DNA from: SMXQ01 sp033720855
GTDB taxonomy: Bacteria; Pseudomonadota; Alphaproteobacteria; SMXQ01
DNA: 64,000 nucleotides
Assembly: GCA_033720855.1 (NCBI GenBank)
Contig: JAWWBR010000004.1
Coordinates: forward strand, 1-64,000
Direction of reading: 5' to 3'
Shown here: positions 25,807 to 34,715 of the stretch, piece by piece
Position numbering within the stretch: the first letter of the stretch is position 1
Layout: each line of letters opens with the position of its first letter
Position numbers and translations under genes: made by a program
The notes under the pieces: generated by a model
Told to the model about the DNA's origin: nothing
The model's database searches: none
What the model saw: only the letters and a program-made list of their open reading frames with translations

Positions 25807-26370
25807 ATGGCCATGGGTAAGAGCCTTTCGATCGGAGCCGTCGCGCTCCTTCTCGCTGCCTGCAGCGGCAATCTCGTCCGGATGCAGACCGAGTACGGCC
25901 CATCGGCCTATGACTACGCCAATTACGAGCTCTACCACGCCGGCCGCGACACCCGGGTGGAGGTCCACGGCAATCCCTTCGCCATGACGGCGCCCGCCTT
26001 TGCCAATGCCGTCACCGACAGGATGATGGGCGCCCCGATCGGCCGGCCGACGCGATTCACCACCAGCCCCGGTCCCAGCGCGGAGAAGAACCTCCGCGTG
26101 GTGATGGCCTTCGATTCCGATAGCGACGCCTACGACCTGTGCAACGGCAAGGTCGTGCCCCAAAAGGCCGAGGCCGACATGCTGACGCTGCGCGCGGCGT
26201 GGTGTTTCGGCGACCGCCAGGACTCCATGGTCGAGGCCGTCGTCGGGCGCCCCAAGGACGTCGACGATCCGCGCTTTCGCGATCTGATCGAACAGACCGT
26301 GATGAACCTCTTCCCGCGCTTCGAGGATCGCGAGCTGATCAGGGACAACGACAGAAGCATTCGCGAGTGA
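25807..26370 (+). CDS. Predicted outer-membrane or periplasmic lipoprotein
   Basis: The product is 187 residues starting at 25807 behind GGAGGT. The opening MAMGKSLSIGAVALLLAACSG is a type II signal peptide with lipobox LAAC and the lipid-bearing Cys at residue 19. The mature part has YGPSAYDYANYELYHAGRDTRVEVHGNPF and two more cysteines (DLCNG, WCFGD). I do not recognise a named family. Residue 20 is Ser, so the Lol +2 rule favours the outer membrane. It sits between parE and the helicase gene on the same strand, with a possible AT-stem terminator after it. Confidence 0.72.
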   Translation: MAMGKSLSIGAVALLLAACSGNLVRMQTEYGPSAYDYANYELYHAGRDTRVEVHGNPFAMTAPAFANAVTDRMMGAPIGRPTRFTTSPGPSAEKNLRVVMAFDSDSDAYDLCNGKVVPQKAEADMLTLRAAWCFGDRQDSMVEAVVGRPKDVDDPRFRDLIEQTVMNLFPRFEDRELIRDNDRSIRE

Positions 26371-26393
26371 GACCGGACCGGGTCGAAGCCGGG

Positions 26394-26430
26394 CAATTTC
26401 GAGGTTCGCCCTTGAAATTGGAACTTTTTT
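26394..26430 (+). terminator. Possible terminator after the lipoprotein gene
   Basis: CAATTTC (26394-26400) and GAAATTG (26414-26420) are seven-base complementary arms, followed after four bases by a run of six T. The stem is AT-rich and therefore weak, but the position 24 bases after the stop fits. Confidence 0.45.
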
Positions 26431-26533
26431 AACCAAATAGCTTTTATCTGACACATCCATTGACTATGTTTGCCCCGCGCGCCGATGAGCGGCGTCCGCA
26501 AGGCAATCGAGATTTTTTGCTGATAAAGATTTC

Positions 26534-27997
<1,464 letters not shown>

Positions 27998-28094
27998 CCC
28001 CTCCGCGGCGCGCCCCGCCAGCGCCAATCTTGCAGGGTGGGACCGCGCGCTGTATGCTTTTTCCTTCGAATTCTAACGAAGGAGGCGGGATGCC

Positions 28095-28943
28095 ATGTCC
28101 GTGACCGTGAGCCCCCTCTCTCCCGCCCTCGGCGCCGAGATCGGCAATGCCGACATCGCGGCGGGCATCGACGATGACGACTTCGAGGACATCAGGTCGG
28201 CCTGGTACCGCTTCGGGCTGATCGTCCTGCGCGACCAGCATATCGACGAGGATCAGCAAATTGCCTTCGGCAGGCGGTTTGGCGACGTGGCCCCCTGGTC
28301 GCGTTTCGCCGATGAGCAGGAAGGCAAGAACGCCAATCCCTATATCATGCTGGTCTCCAACCTGAAGGAGAACGGCGAATACGTCGGCTCTTTGCAGGAG
28401 GGGGAAATCCAGTTTCATTCCGACGGCATCTATACCGAGGAGCCCACCGCGGCCACCATGCTCTATGCCGAACAGCCCACCGAGCATGGCGGGGAGACCG
28501 CCTACGGCAATATGTACCTCGCCTATGATCGGCTGCCCGACGACGTCAAGGCGCGCATCGACGGCATGAAGGCGCGCCATGCCTTCACCTACAACAGCCT
28601 GGTCATCGCCGATAACGAGCAAAAGCTGGCGACCGGCGCAAAGGTGGAAGAAGCCGTCCATCCGGTGGTTCGGGCCCATCCCGTGACCGGGCGCAAGGCG
28701 CTCTACGTCAACCGTCTGATGACCCGGGAAATCCTGGGCATGGACGCCGAGGAGGGCCGTGCCCTGCTTGCCTTCCTTTACGATCACCTGGAAAAACCGG
28801 AATTCATCTATGAACACAAATGGCGCAAGGGCGACGTGCTGCTCTGGGACAACCGATGCCTGGTTCATGCGCGGCGCGATTTCCCGCCCAGCGAGCTGCG
28901 CATCATGAAGCGCCTCACCATCAAGGGTGAACGACCGTCCTAG
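28095..28943 (+). CDS. TauD/TfdA-family Fe(II)/2-oxoglutarate dioxygenase (copy A)
   Basis: The product is 282 residues, starting behind AGGAGG (28080-28085). The double-stranded beta-helix iron triad is seen as H-X-D in QFHSDGIYTEEP and a distal His in WDNRCLVHARRDF. An arginine that could hold 2-oxoglutarate lies in RIMKRLTIKG. The family oxidises taurine, 2,4-D, alkylsulfates and other carboxylates. It is followed 15 bases later by a paralogue of the same size, so the two are co-transcribed. The substrate is unknown. Both converge on SBP3, which could supply it. Confidence 0.88.
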   Translation: MSVTVSPLSPALGAEIGNADIAAGIDDDDFEDIRSAWYRFGLIVLRDQHIDEDQQIAFGRRFGDVAPWSRFADEQEGKNANPYIMLVSNLKENGEYVGSLQEGEIQFHSDGIYTEEPTAATMLYAEQPTEHGGETAYGNMYLAYDRLPDDVKARIDGMKARHAFTYNSLVIADNEQKLATGAKVEEAVHPVVRAHPVTGRKALYVNRLMTREILGMDAEEGRALLAFLYDHLEKPEFIYEHKWRKGDVLLWDNRCLVHARRDFPPSELRIMKRLTIKGERPS

Positions 28944-28957
28944 CCGAAGGTACCGCC

Positions 28958-29809
28958 ATGCCCATTGCCGTGAAAAAACTGAGTCCCAATGTCGGCGCCG
29001 AGATCAGCGGCATCGATCTCTCCGAGGAGCTTCCGCCGGAGGCGGTGAACACCATCAGGGATGCCTGGCTCCAGCACGGGGTGATCGTCTTTCGCGACCA
29101 GGATCTGGATGACCACGCCCAGGTGCGCGTCGCCGAAATTTTCGGCGAGTTGAAGATGCGGCCCTTTCCGAAGAAAGCCCGCGCCGAGTCCCAAAGCGGC
29201 ACCGACGATCCCTATGACGGCTACACCATGCTGGTGTCCAACATCCGCAAGGACGGCAAGCCCATCGGGTCCCTTCCCGACGGGGCGATGCATTTCCACG
29301 CCGACATGGTCTATACGGAAGTGCCCGCCCGGGCGACGATCCTCTACGGCGTGGAGGTCACCGAAAACGGCGGCGAAACGCTGTTCGCCTCTCTGACGGC
29401 GGCCTATGACGATCTCGACGAGGACACCAAGGCGCTGCTGCGGGGCAAGAGGGCGCTCCAGGGTTTTCTGCAAGGCACAACCTTTCGCGAGGACAACACC
29501 CCCGATGTCAGTTTCGTCCATCCCATGGTGCAGGTCATCCCCGAAACGGGGCGCAAGGCACTGGTGGTGAGCCGGCTGCTCACCTTTCACGTGGAGGACA
29601 TGGACCCGGCGCAATCCGACGCCCTTCTGGAGAGGCTGTTCGACCACATCGAGCGGCCGGAAAACATCTACGCCCACAAGTGGCGGCCGGGAGATCTCGT
29701 GATCTGGGACAACCGGACGACGGTGCATGGGCGCAACGATTTCGACCCTTCGGAGCGCCGGCTGTTGCGCCGCTACGTGACCCTCGGGCAAAAGCCCGTC
29801 GCCGCTTAA
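28958..29809 (+). CDS. TauD/TfdA-family Fe(II)/2-oxoglutarate dioxygenase (copy B)
   Basis: The product is 283 residues. The iron ligands are in HFHADMVYTEVP and WDNRTTVHGRNDF, with a co-substrate arginine in RRLLRRYVTLG. Its layout matches copy A throughout (LSPxxGAEI opening, MLVSNxxxxG before the H-X-D motif, GRKALxVxRL before the distal half). It therefore arose by tandem duplication, but the sequences have diverged enough for different substrates. The start at 28958 is 14 bases past the stop of copy A. A strong hairpin terminator follows. Confidence 0.88.
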   Translation: MPIAVKKLSPNVGAEISGIDLSEELPPEAVNTIRDAWLQHGVIVFRDQDLDDHAQVRVAEIFGELKMRPFPKKARAESQSGTDDPYDGYTMLVSNIRKDGKPIGSLPDGAMHFHADMVYTEVPARATILYGVEVTENGGETLFASLTAAYDDLDEDTKALLRGKRALQGFLQGTTFREDNTPDVSFVHPMVQVIPETGRKALVVSRLLTFHVEDMDPAQSDALLERLFDHIERPENIYAHKWRPGDLVIWDNRTTVHGRNDFDPSERRLLRRYVTLGQKPVAA

Positions 29810-29836
29810 GCGACCGTTTGCCCGCACCAAAAGAAG

Positions 29837-29865
29837 AAAGGGCGGCACCTAAGGCGCCGCCCTTT
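29837..29865. terminator. Bidirectional terminator between TauD pair and SBP3
   Basis: Ten-base perfect arms AAAGGGCGGC (29837-29846) and GCCGCCCTTT (29856-29865) enclose nine bases. It lies between convergent genes, 27 bases past the TauD copy B stop and 25 bases past the SBP3 stop, with short A and T tracts at the stem ends. Confidence 0.7.
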
Positions 29866-29890
29866 CCCGTTCCCGGGATGGTGATCCCGC

Positions 29891-30949
29891 TTACCTCTTT
29901 TTCGCCTTGGCCTTATCCCGACCCAAGGCCTTGTAAACCGATTCCACGACCGGCTTGGGGGTCTTCCAGGCGCCTTCCAGGTAGTCGAGCACCTGCTTCC
30001 AGGTCCGCGGGTCGACCTTCAGCTTGCGCTTCTTGGCATCCTCCAAGAACTTCGGATCCTGCATGGTGTCCCAGAACGCCTTGCGCATGGCCGCGACCCG
30101 ATCCGCGGGGACCCCCGGCGGCAGGGTATAGGGGCGCCCCAGGACCTGCCAGCCGAAGACCAGGTTGAAGGCCTGCTTGGCTTCCGTGGTCTTGGCGTAT
30201 TCGAACACGGTCGGAACGTCGGGGAAGTCGGGATGACGAACCTTGGCTTCCTGGATCAGCATGTGCACCTTCTTGTCCCGGAGCCAATCGGGCCGCACGT
30301 TGCGGATCGAAGAAATGAAGTAACCGCAGATGCCCTGAACTTCGCCCCGTTCGATGGCAAGGACGATGCCCTTGGAGCCCTTGTAGCCGGTGACCACCTT
30401 GTACTTGGTGCCGATAAAGGCGTTCTGCGTCTTGGGCCAGGCCGCCGTCGAGGAACCGCCGGACGTCGCGCCGACGATCATCTCTTTCTTCATTACGTCT
30501 TCGATGGTCTTGAAGCCGGAGGTGTGCCAGGCCCAGCACGCGCTGGACGATTCCGTGATGCTCCCGAGCCAGTTGAACTTGCGCGGGTCGAAATTGGTCT
30601 TGCGCCCGCCGATCAGGGCGTCGACGGCGATGCCGCCGGCGAACAGGCCGTAGACGCTGCCGTCCTTCTTGGCGACGTTATAGAGGAAATTGGCCGCCTT
30701 CAGGCTTCCCGCTCCGCCCATGTTCTTGACGATGAGCCGGGGATTACCGGGAATGTGACGCCCCATGTGCCGCCCGAGAAGGCGCGTATAGGCGTCATAG
30801 CCGCCGCCGGGGTTGTAACCGACGATGAGATCGACATTGCGGCCCTTGTAGAACTTCTCGGCGCTATCCTGTGCCTGCGCCGCTCCGGAAACGCCCAATG
30901 ACAGGGCGATAACAGCGCCGAAACCGGCGCTCAAGACTCCAAATCGCAT
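29891..30949 (-). CDS. SBP3: TctC/Bug-type solute-binding protein without C-terminal module
   Basis: The product is 352 residues, with its start at 30949 behind GGGAGAG; a longer frame to 31051 precedes the signal peptide. The signal sequence MRFGVLSAGFGAVIALSLGV ends near AAQAQ. The ligand-binding signatures VGYNPGGGYDAYTRLLGRHM and MGGAGSLKAANFLYN are present. It ends GRDKAKAKKR exactly where SBP1, 2 and 4-6 continue into the basic two-cysteine tail, so it serves as the natural form without the module. It converges on the TauD pair, which may act on its ligand. No membrane transporter gene is adjacent. Confidence 0.87.
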   Translation of the reverse strand: MRFGVLSAGFGAVIALSLGVSGAAQAQDSAEKFYKGRNVDLIVGYNPGGGYDAYTRLLGRHMGRHIPGNPRLIVKNMGGAGSLKAANFLYNVAKKDGSVYGLFAGGIAVDALIGGRKTNFDPRKFNWLGSITESSSACWAWHTSGFKTIEDVMKKEMIVGATSGGSSTAAWPKTQNAFIGTKYKVVTGYKGSKGIVLAIERGEVQGICGYFISSIRNVRPDWLRDKKVHMLIQEAKVRHPDFPDVPTVFEYAKTTEAKQAFNLVFGWQVLGRPYTLPPGVPADRVAAMRKAFWDTMQDPKFLEDAKKRKLKVDPRTWKQVLDYLEGAWKTPKPVVESVYKALGRDKAKAKKR

Positions 30950-31115
30950 GGTGCTCTCCCTATGACTGTTTGCGCGGGGCCCGGCCCCGTCGGCGGCTGA
31001 AACACGTCCGCCCTCGGGGCCTATTTTGTGCCAATCGATGTTTCGCCGCAACAGGGGCGGTTATTCGGCTAACATTCGGCCCCAGACCACCAACCCCACC
31101 GCCAGGAGCCGCCTC

Positions 31116-31640
31116 ATGCCGTTCTTTCCCTCCCTGCCCGAGGACGCCGGCGTCCGCAAGATCTGGGAAACCTTCAATCCCGAGGCGCAGAGGGGGCTCA
31201 GCATCTTCTCGCGTTCCTTCATGCGCAAGGAAGGCATGCTGTCGCCCGCCGACCGGGAAATGATCGCCGCCTTCACCAGCGAGCTCAACGACTCGGACTA
31301 CTGCTTCATCGGCCATTCCCGGGCGGCGGTGAAGCTTGGCGCCGACGAGGCCGTGTTCGAGCCGCTTTTGCAGGACATCGAGACCGCGCCGGTGCGCGAG
31401 GAGATGAAGCCGCTGCTGGCCTTCGTCAGGAAGCTGACCCTGACGCCGGCGCGCGTCACCCAGGCGGACGTCGATGCCGTCTTCGCCGCCGGCTGGGATG
31501 AGCAATCGGTGCACGAGGCGATCTGCGTCTGCGCGCGGTTTTCGATGATGAACCGGCTGACGCTGGGCCACGGCCTGATCCCCAAGGCGGAAAACGCCGA
31601 CGCCCGGGCCGAGAACATGGACTACGGCAAGGCCGATTAG
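31116..31640 (+). CDS. AhpD/carboxymuconolactone decarboxylase-like peroxidase-related protein
   Basis: The product is 174 residues from the ATG at 31116 behind CCAGGAG. The key motif is SDYCFIGHSRA, with Cys63 and His67 in a C-X3-H spacing, as in peroxidase-related alkylhydroperoxidase D proteins that lack the second cysteine of the C-X2-C pair. LSPADREMIAAFTSELNDS is the usual helix before it. Such proteins are thought to reduce peroxides, but the single Cys makes activity uncertain. It lies between SBP3 and SBP4, convergent with the latter and sharing a terminator region. Confidence 0.8.
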   Translation: MPFFPSLPEDAGVRKIWETFNPEAQRGLSIFSRSFMRKEGMLSPADREMIAAFTSELNDSDYCFIGHSRAAVKLGADEAVFEPLLQDIETAPVREEMKPLLAFVRKLTLTPARVTQADVDAVFAAGWDEQSVHEAICVCARFSMMNRLTLGHGLIPKAENADARAENMDYGKAD

Positions 31641-31661
31641 CCCATACCCCCGACGCGCGGA

Positions 31662-31692
31662 GGAAAAAGGCGCCCTCCCGGAGGAGGGCGCC
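31662..31692 (-). terminator. Terminator of SBP4 (first copy of repeated hairpin)
   Basis: Arms GGCGCCCTCC (31669-31678) and GGAGGGCGCC (31683-31692) with loop CGGA are followed on the minus strand by TTTTT. It lies 25 bases after the SBP4 stop. Near-identical hairpins follow SBP5 and SBP6, showing that the duplicated unit includes the terminator. Confidence 0.88.
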
Positions 31693-31716
31693 AAGGTGTT
31701 TGGTGACGGAGGGGGG

Positions 31717-33021
31717 TCAGCCCTGGCAGTTGGCCGAATAGACCAGCCCGCCCTCGCCGTAGTAGGAGACCGAACACACCATGCCGGCCTTGAGTTCACC
31801 GGCCTTGGCCTTCTTGCCGTTGATCTTGGTCTTGCGGCTGAGGCGCTTTTCGCGGGCCTTGAACTTCCAGGTCTTGCCCGAGCCATCGGTGAAGGTGATG
31901 CGCATCCGCCGCCCCTTGCCCTTGATGCCGGCGATGGTCAGCCCCTTGGCCAGCTTCTTCTTGGCGGTCGGCACCTTGAGCGCGCGCATCTCGGCATAGA
32001 CGCCGCGGGCGCGCGCGGCGACCTCCTTCGGATAGGCATAGAGCTGGCGCAGCAGTTTCTCGGCATCGGCGCCCGAGATCGGGTCGACCTCCAGCGAGGC
32101 CTTTTCGATGCCCTTCTTGAAGTCGGGCTTGGTGACCATGGTCTCGAACGCCTTGCGCAGCGCCGCCGCGCGTTCGGGGTGGGTTCCCGGTGCGACGATG
32201 AAGGGGCGATTGAGCTCCTCCCACATGATGATCGCTTCGAGCACCTTGCGGTCGCTGTCGGTCTTGGCGTATTCGAGGACGCTGGGCACGCCGGGCAGAT
32301 CGTCGCGCCGGCGCACGGAAAGCAGCGCCAGCACGTTCACGAACTTCTCCTTGACCCATTTCGGACGGCGGTCCTTGAGCTGGGTCCAGGACCAGGCGCC
32401 GACGCCCTGCACTTCGCCGCGCTCCATGGCGAGCGTGCTTTCGCCGGTGGAGCCATAGCCCACCACCACCTTGAACTTGGTGCCCAGCACCTGGTTGAGG
32501 ACACGGGGATAGACGCCGCCGCCCGACCGCGCCGAGGTGGCGCCGAGGACAACCTCCTTCTCCATCGCCTGCCTCAGGTCGGTCACCCCGGAATCGGCGC
32601 GGGCAAACGTCACCGAACTGCCGCGCGTGTAGACGCCGAGCCAATAGAACTTGAGCGGATCGAAACGCGCGCCGGCGGCACCGATATAGGCCTCACGCAT
32701 CGCCGCGGGATGGAAATGGGCGATCACAGAACCGTCCTTCGGGCCCTTGGCATAAAGCCAGTTCAAAAGCCGCATGCTGCCGGCCCCGGGCATGTTCTGG
32801 GCGATCATGCTGGGTTGGCCCGGGATGTACTTGTTGAGATGGCGGGCCACGACGCGGCCGCCGCGGTCGTATCCGCCGCCCGGGCTGAACCCGATGATCA
32901 CCCGGACCCGGGTCTTCTTATAGAAATCGCTCACCGCGTCGGCGGCGGCTGGGGCCGGTGCGGCGGTGCCGCCGATGGCGGCCGCCATCATGGCCATGAC
33001 CAGAATTTTTACTGACTTCAT
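31717..33021 (-). CDS. SBP4: TctC/Bug-type solute-binding protein with C-terminal two-Cys module
   Basis: The product is 434 residues. A signal peptide (VKILVMAMMAAAIGGTAAPAP...) precedes DFYKKTRVRVIIGFSPGGGYDRGG, and MPGAGSMRLLNWLY marks the second ligand loop. Residues 359-434 form the basic module (ITFTDGSGKTWKFKAREKR, KINGKKAKAGELKAGMVC, SANCQG). C416 and C432 are the only mature cysteines, with C-X15-C spacing. It is the downstream member of a tandem triplet with SBP5 and SBP6, each with its own gap and terminator, so each is probably expressed separately. No TctA/TctB partner lies nearby. The start at 33021 follows AGGGAGAAC. Confidence 0.88.
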   Translation of the reverse strand: MKSVKILVMAMMAAAIGGTAAPAPAAADAVSDFYKKTRVRVIIGFSPGGGYDRGGRVVARHLNKYIPGQPSMIAQNMPGAGSMRLLNWLYAKGPKDGSVIAHFHPAAMREAYIGAAGARFDPLKFYWLGVYTRGSSVTFARADSGVTDLRQAMEKEVVLGATSARSGGGVYPRVLNQVLGTKFKVVVGYGSTGESTLAMERGEVQGVGAWSWTQLKDRRPKWVKEKFVNVLALLSVRRRDDLPGVPSVLEYAKTDSDRKVLEAIIMWEELNRPFIVAPGTHPERAAALRKAFETMVTKPDFKKGIEKASLEVDPISGADAEKLLRQLYAYPKEVAARARGVYAEMRALKVPTAKKKLAKGLTIAGIKGKGRRMRITFTDGSGKTWKFKAREKRLSRKTKINGKKAKAGELKAGMVCSVSYYGEGGLVYSANCQG

Positions 33022-33137
33022 CTTCCCTGTTCTCCCTACAGTCTCTACAAAAAGGCAAAATCACCGGCCGCGGGGACATCCCGCACCGATGATCCGGTCT
33101 CCCGTCCGATACATAGCACAGCGGCGCCCGGAAAACG

Positions 33138-33167
33138 AAAAAAGGCGCCCTCCCGGAGGAGAGCGCC
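33138..33167 (-). terminator. Terminator of SBP5 (second copy of repeated hairpin)
   Basis: GGCGCCCTCC (33144-33153), loop CGGA, GGAGAGCGCC (33158-33167) form a stem with one mismatch, followed on the minus strand by TTTTTT. It is 25 bases past the SBP5 stop and homologous to the hairpins at 31669 and 34669. Confidence 0.85.
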
Positions 33168-33191
33168 AAGGTGTTCGGTGACAGGGCGGGT

Positions 33192-34496
33192 TCAGCCCTG
33201 GCAGTTGGCCGAATAGACCAGCCCGCCGACCCCGTAATAGGAGACCGAACAGGTCATCCCGGCTTTGAGCTGCCCGGCCTTGGCCTTCTTGCCGTTGATC
33301 TTGGTCTTGCGGCTGAGACGCTTTTCGCGGGCCTTGAACTTCCAGGTCTTGCCCTTTTCGTCCGTGAAGGTGATCCGCATCCGGCGCCCCTTGCCCTTGA
33401 TGGCGGAGATGGTGAGCCCTTTGGCGATCTTTTTCTTGGCCTTGGCGACCTTGATCGCCCGCATTTCCGAATAGACCACCCGGGCGCGATCCGTGACGTC
33501 CTTGGGATAGGCATAGATTTTGTCCAGAAGCTTTTCCACCTCCTCGCCGGTGACAGGATTGACGTCGAGAGAGGCGAGCTCGATATCCTTCACGAAATCC
33601 TTCTTGGTCACCATGATGCCGAAGGCCTTGCGCAAGGCCCCCGCGCGCTCGCGATGGACCCCCGGCGCGGCGGCAAAGGGCCGGTTGATGGTCTCCCAGG
33701 CAAGGATGGCTTCGAGGACATCGCGATCGGCCTTGGTCTTGGCGAACTCGATCACCGCCGGAACGTCGGGCAGGTCCGCCCGCCGCTTGACCGTCAGCAG
33801 GGTCAGGACCGTCACGAACTTGTTCTCGATCCATTTCGGCTTGCGGCCCCTGAGCTGCGTCCAGGACCAGGCGCCGATCCCCTGAACCTCGCCGCGCTCC
33901 ATGGCCAACGTGCTCTCGCCGGTCGAGCCGTAGCCCACCACGACCTTGAACTTGGTCCCCAGCACCTGGTTGATGATGCGCGGATAGACGCCGCCGCCGG
34001 ACCGCGGCGAGGTGCCGCCGAGGACGACCTGCTTCCGCATGGCGTCGGCGAGGGTCTTGACGCCGGTATCCGTACGCACGAAGAGCGCCGAGTTGCCCTG
34101 GGTGTAGCTGCCGAGCCAATAGAACTTGCGCGGATCGAAGCGCGCGCCGGCGGCGCCGATATAGGCCTCGCGCATGGCCGCGGGGTGGAAATGCACGATC
34201 GCCGAGCCGTCCTTCGGCCCCTTGGCCCACATCCAGTTGAGCGAGCGCATGGACCCCGCGCCCGGCATGTTCTGGACCAGCACCGACGGGTTCCCCGGAA
34301 TGTATTTATTGATGTGGCGGCCCACCACCCGGCCGCCGCGGTCGTAGCCGCCGCCCGGGCTATAGCCGATGACGAGCTTGAGCCGCGTCTTCTTGTAGAA
34401 ATCGGCGACGGCATCGGCCGAGGCCGGCGTTGCCTGCATCGCCGAACCGGCGATCCCTGCGATCAGTGCCGCAGTCGGTATCGTGATTGATTTCAT
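33192..34496 (-). CDS. SBP5: TctC/Bug-type solute-binding protein with C-terminal two-Cys module
   Basis: The product is 434 residues from the ATG at 34496 behind AGGGAGAC; the longer frame to 34520 adds eight residues before the signal peptide. Its layout is the same as SBP4, with VIGYSPGGGYDRGGRVVGRH and MPGAGSMRSLNWMW in the ligand region. The tail module (359-434) differs from that of SBP4 at only a few residues, and its two cysteines (VTCS-type AGMTC and SANCQG) are the only ones in the mature protein. Ligand-domain residues differ far more, so ligand preference may differ. It is transcribed in the same direction as its two paralogues. Confidence 0.88.
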   Translation of the reverse strand: MKSITIPTAALIAGIAGSAMQATPASADAVADFYKKTRLKLVIGYSPGGGYDRGGRVVGRHINKYIPGNPSVLVQNMPGAGSMRSLNWMWAKGPKDGSAIVHFHPAAMREAYIGAAGARFDPRKFYWLGSYTQGNSALFVRTDTGVKTLADAMRKQVVLGGTSPRSGGGVYPRIINQVLGTKFKVVVGYGSTGESTLAMERGEVQGIGAWSWTQLRGRKPKWIENKFVTVLTLLTVKRRADLPDVPAVIEFAKTKADRDVLEAILAWETINRPFAAAPGVHRERAGALRKAFGIMVTKKDFVKDIELASLDVNPVTGEEVEKLLDKIYAYPKDVTDRARVVYSEMRAIKVAKAKKKIAKGLTISAIKGKGRRMRITFTDEKGKTWKFKAREKRLSRKTKINGKKAKAGQLKAGMTCSVSYYGVGGLVYSANCQG

Positions 34497-34661
34497 GTCT
34501 GTCTCCCTGAGTTGCGTCATTCAGGCAATACGCACGGATTGCCACCCGAGCTTTATGGGTCGTTTGTCGCCGCTCGAACGGACCGCAACTGGAATCAGCT
34601 TATATCATCGCACCCCCGCCCGCCATCGCCGCGATGATGCCGGCGCCGGCGGCCGGACGCT

Positions 34662-34690
34662 AAAAAAAGCGCCCTCCCGGAGGAGGGCGC
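34662..34690 (-). terminator. Terminator of SBP6 (third copy of repeated hairpin)
   Basis: GCGCCCTCC (34669-34677), loop CGGA, GGAGGGCGC (34682-34690) are followed on the minus strand by TTTTTTTA. It is 26 bases past the SBP6 stop and is the third homologous copy. Confidence 0.87.
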
Positions 34691-34715
34691 CCAGGTGTTC
34701 GGTGATACGGGGGGC

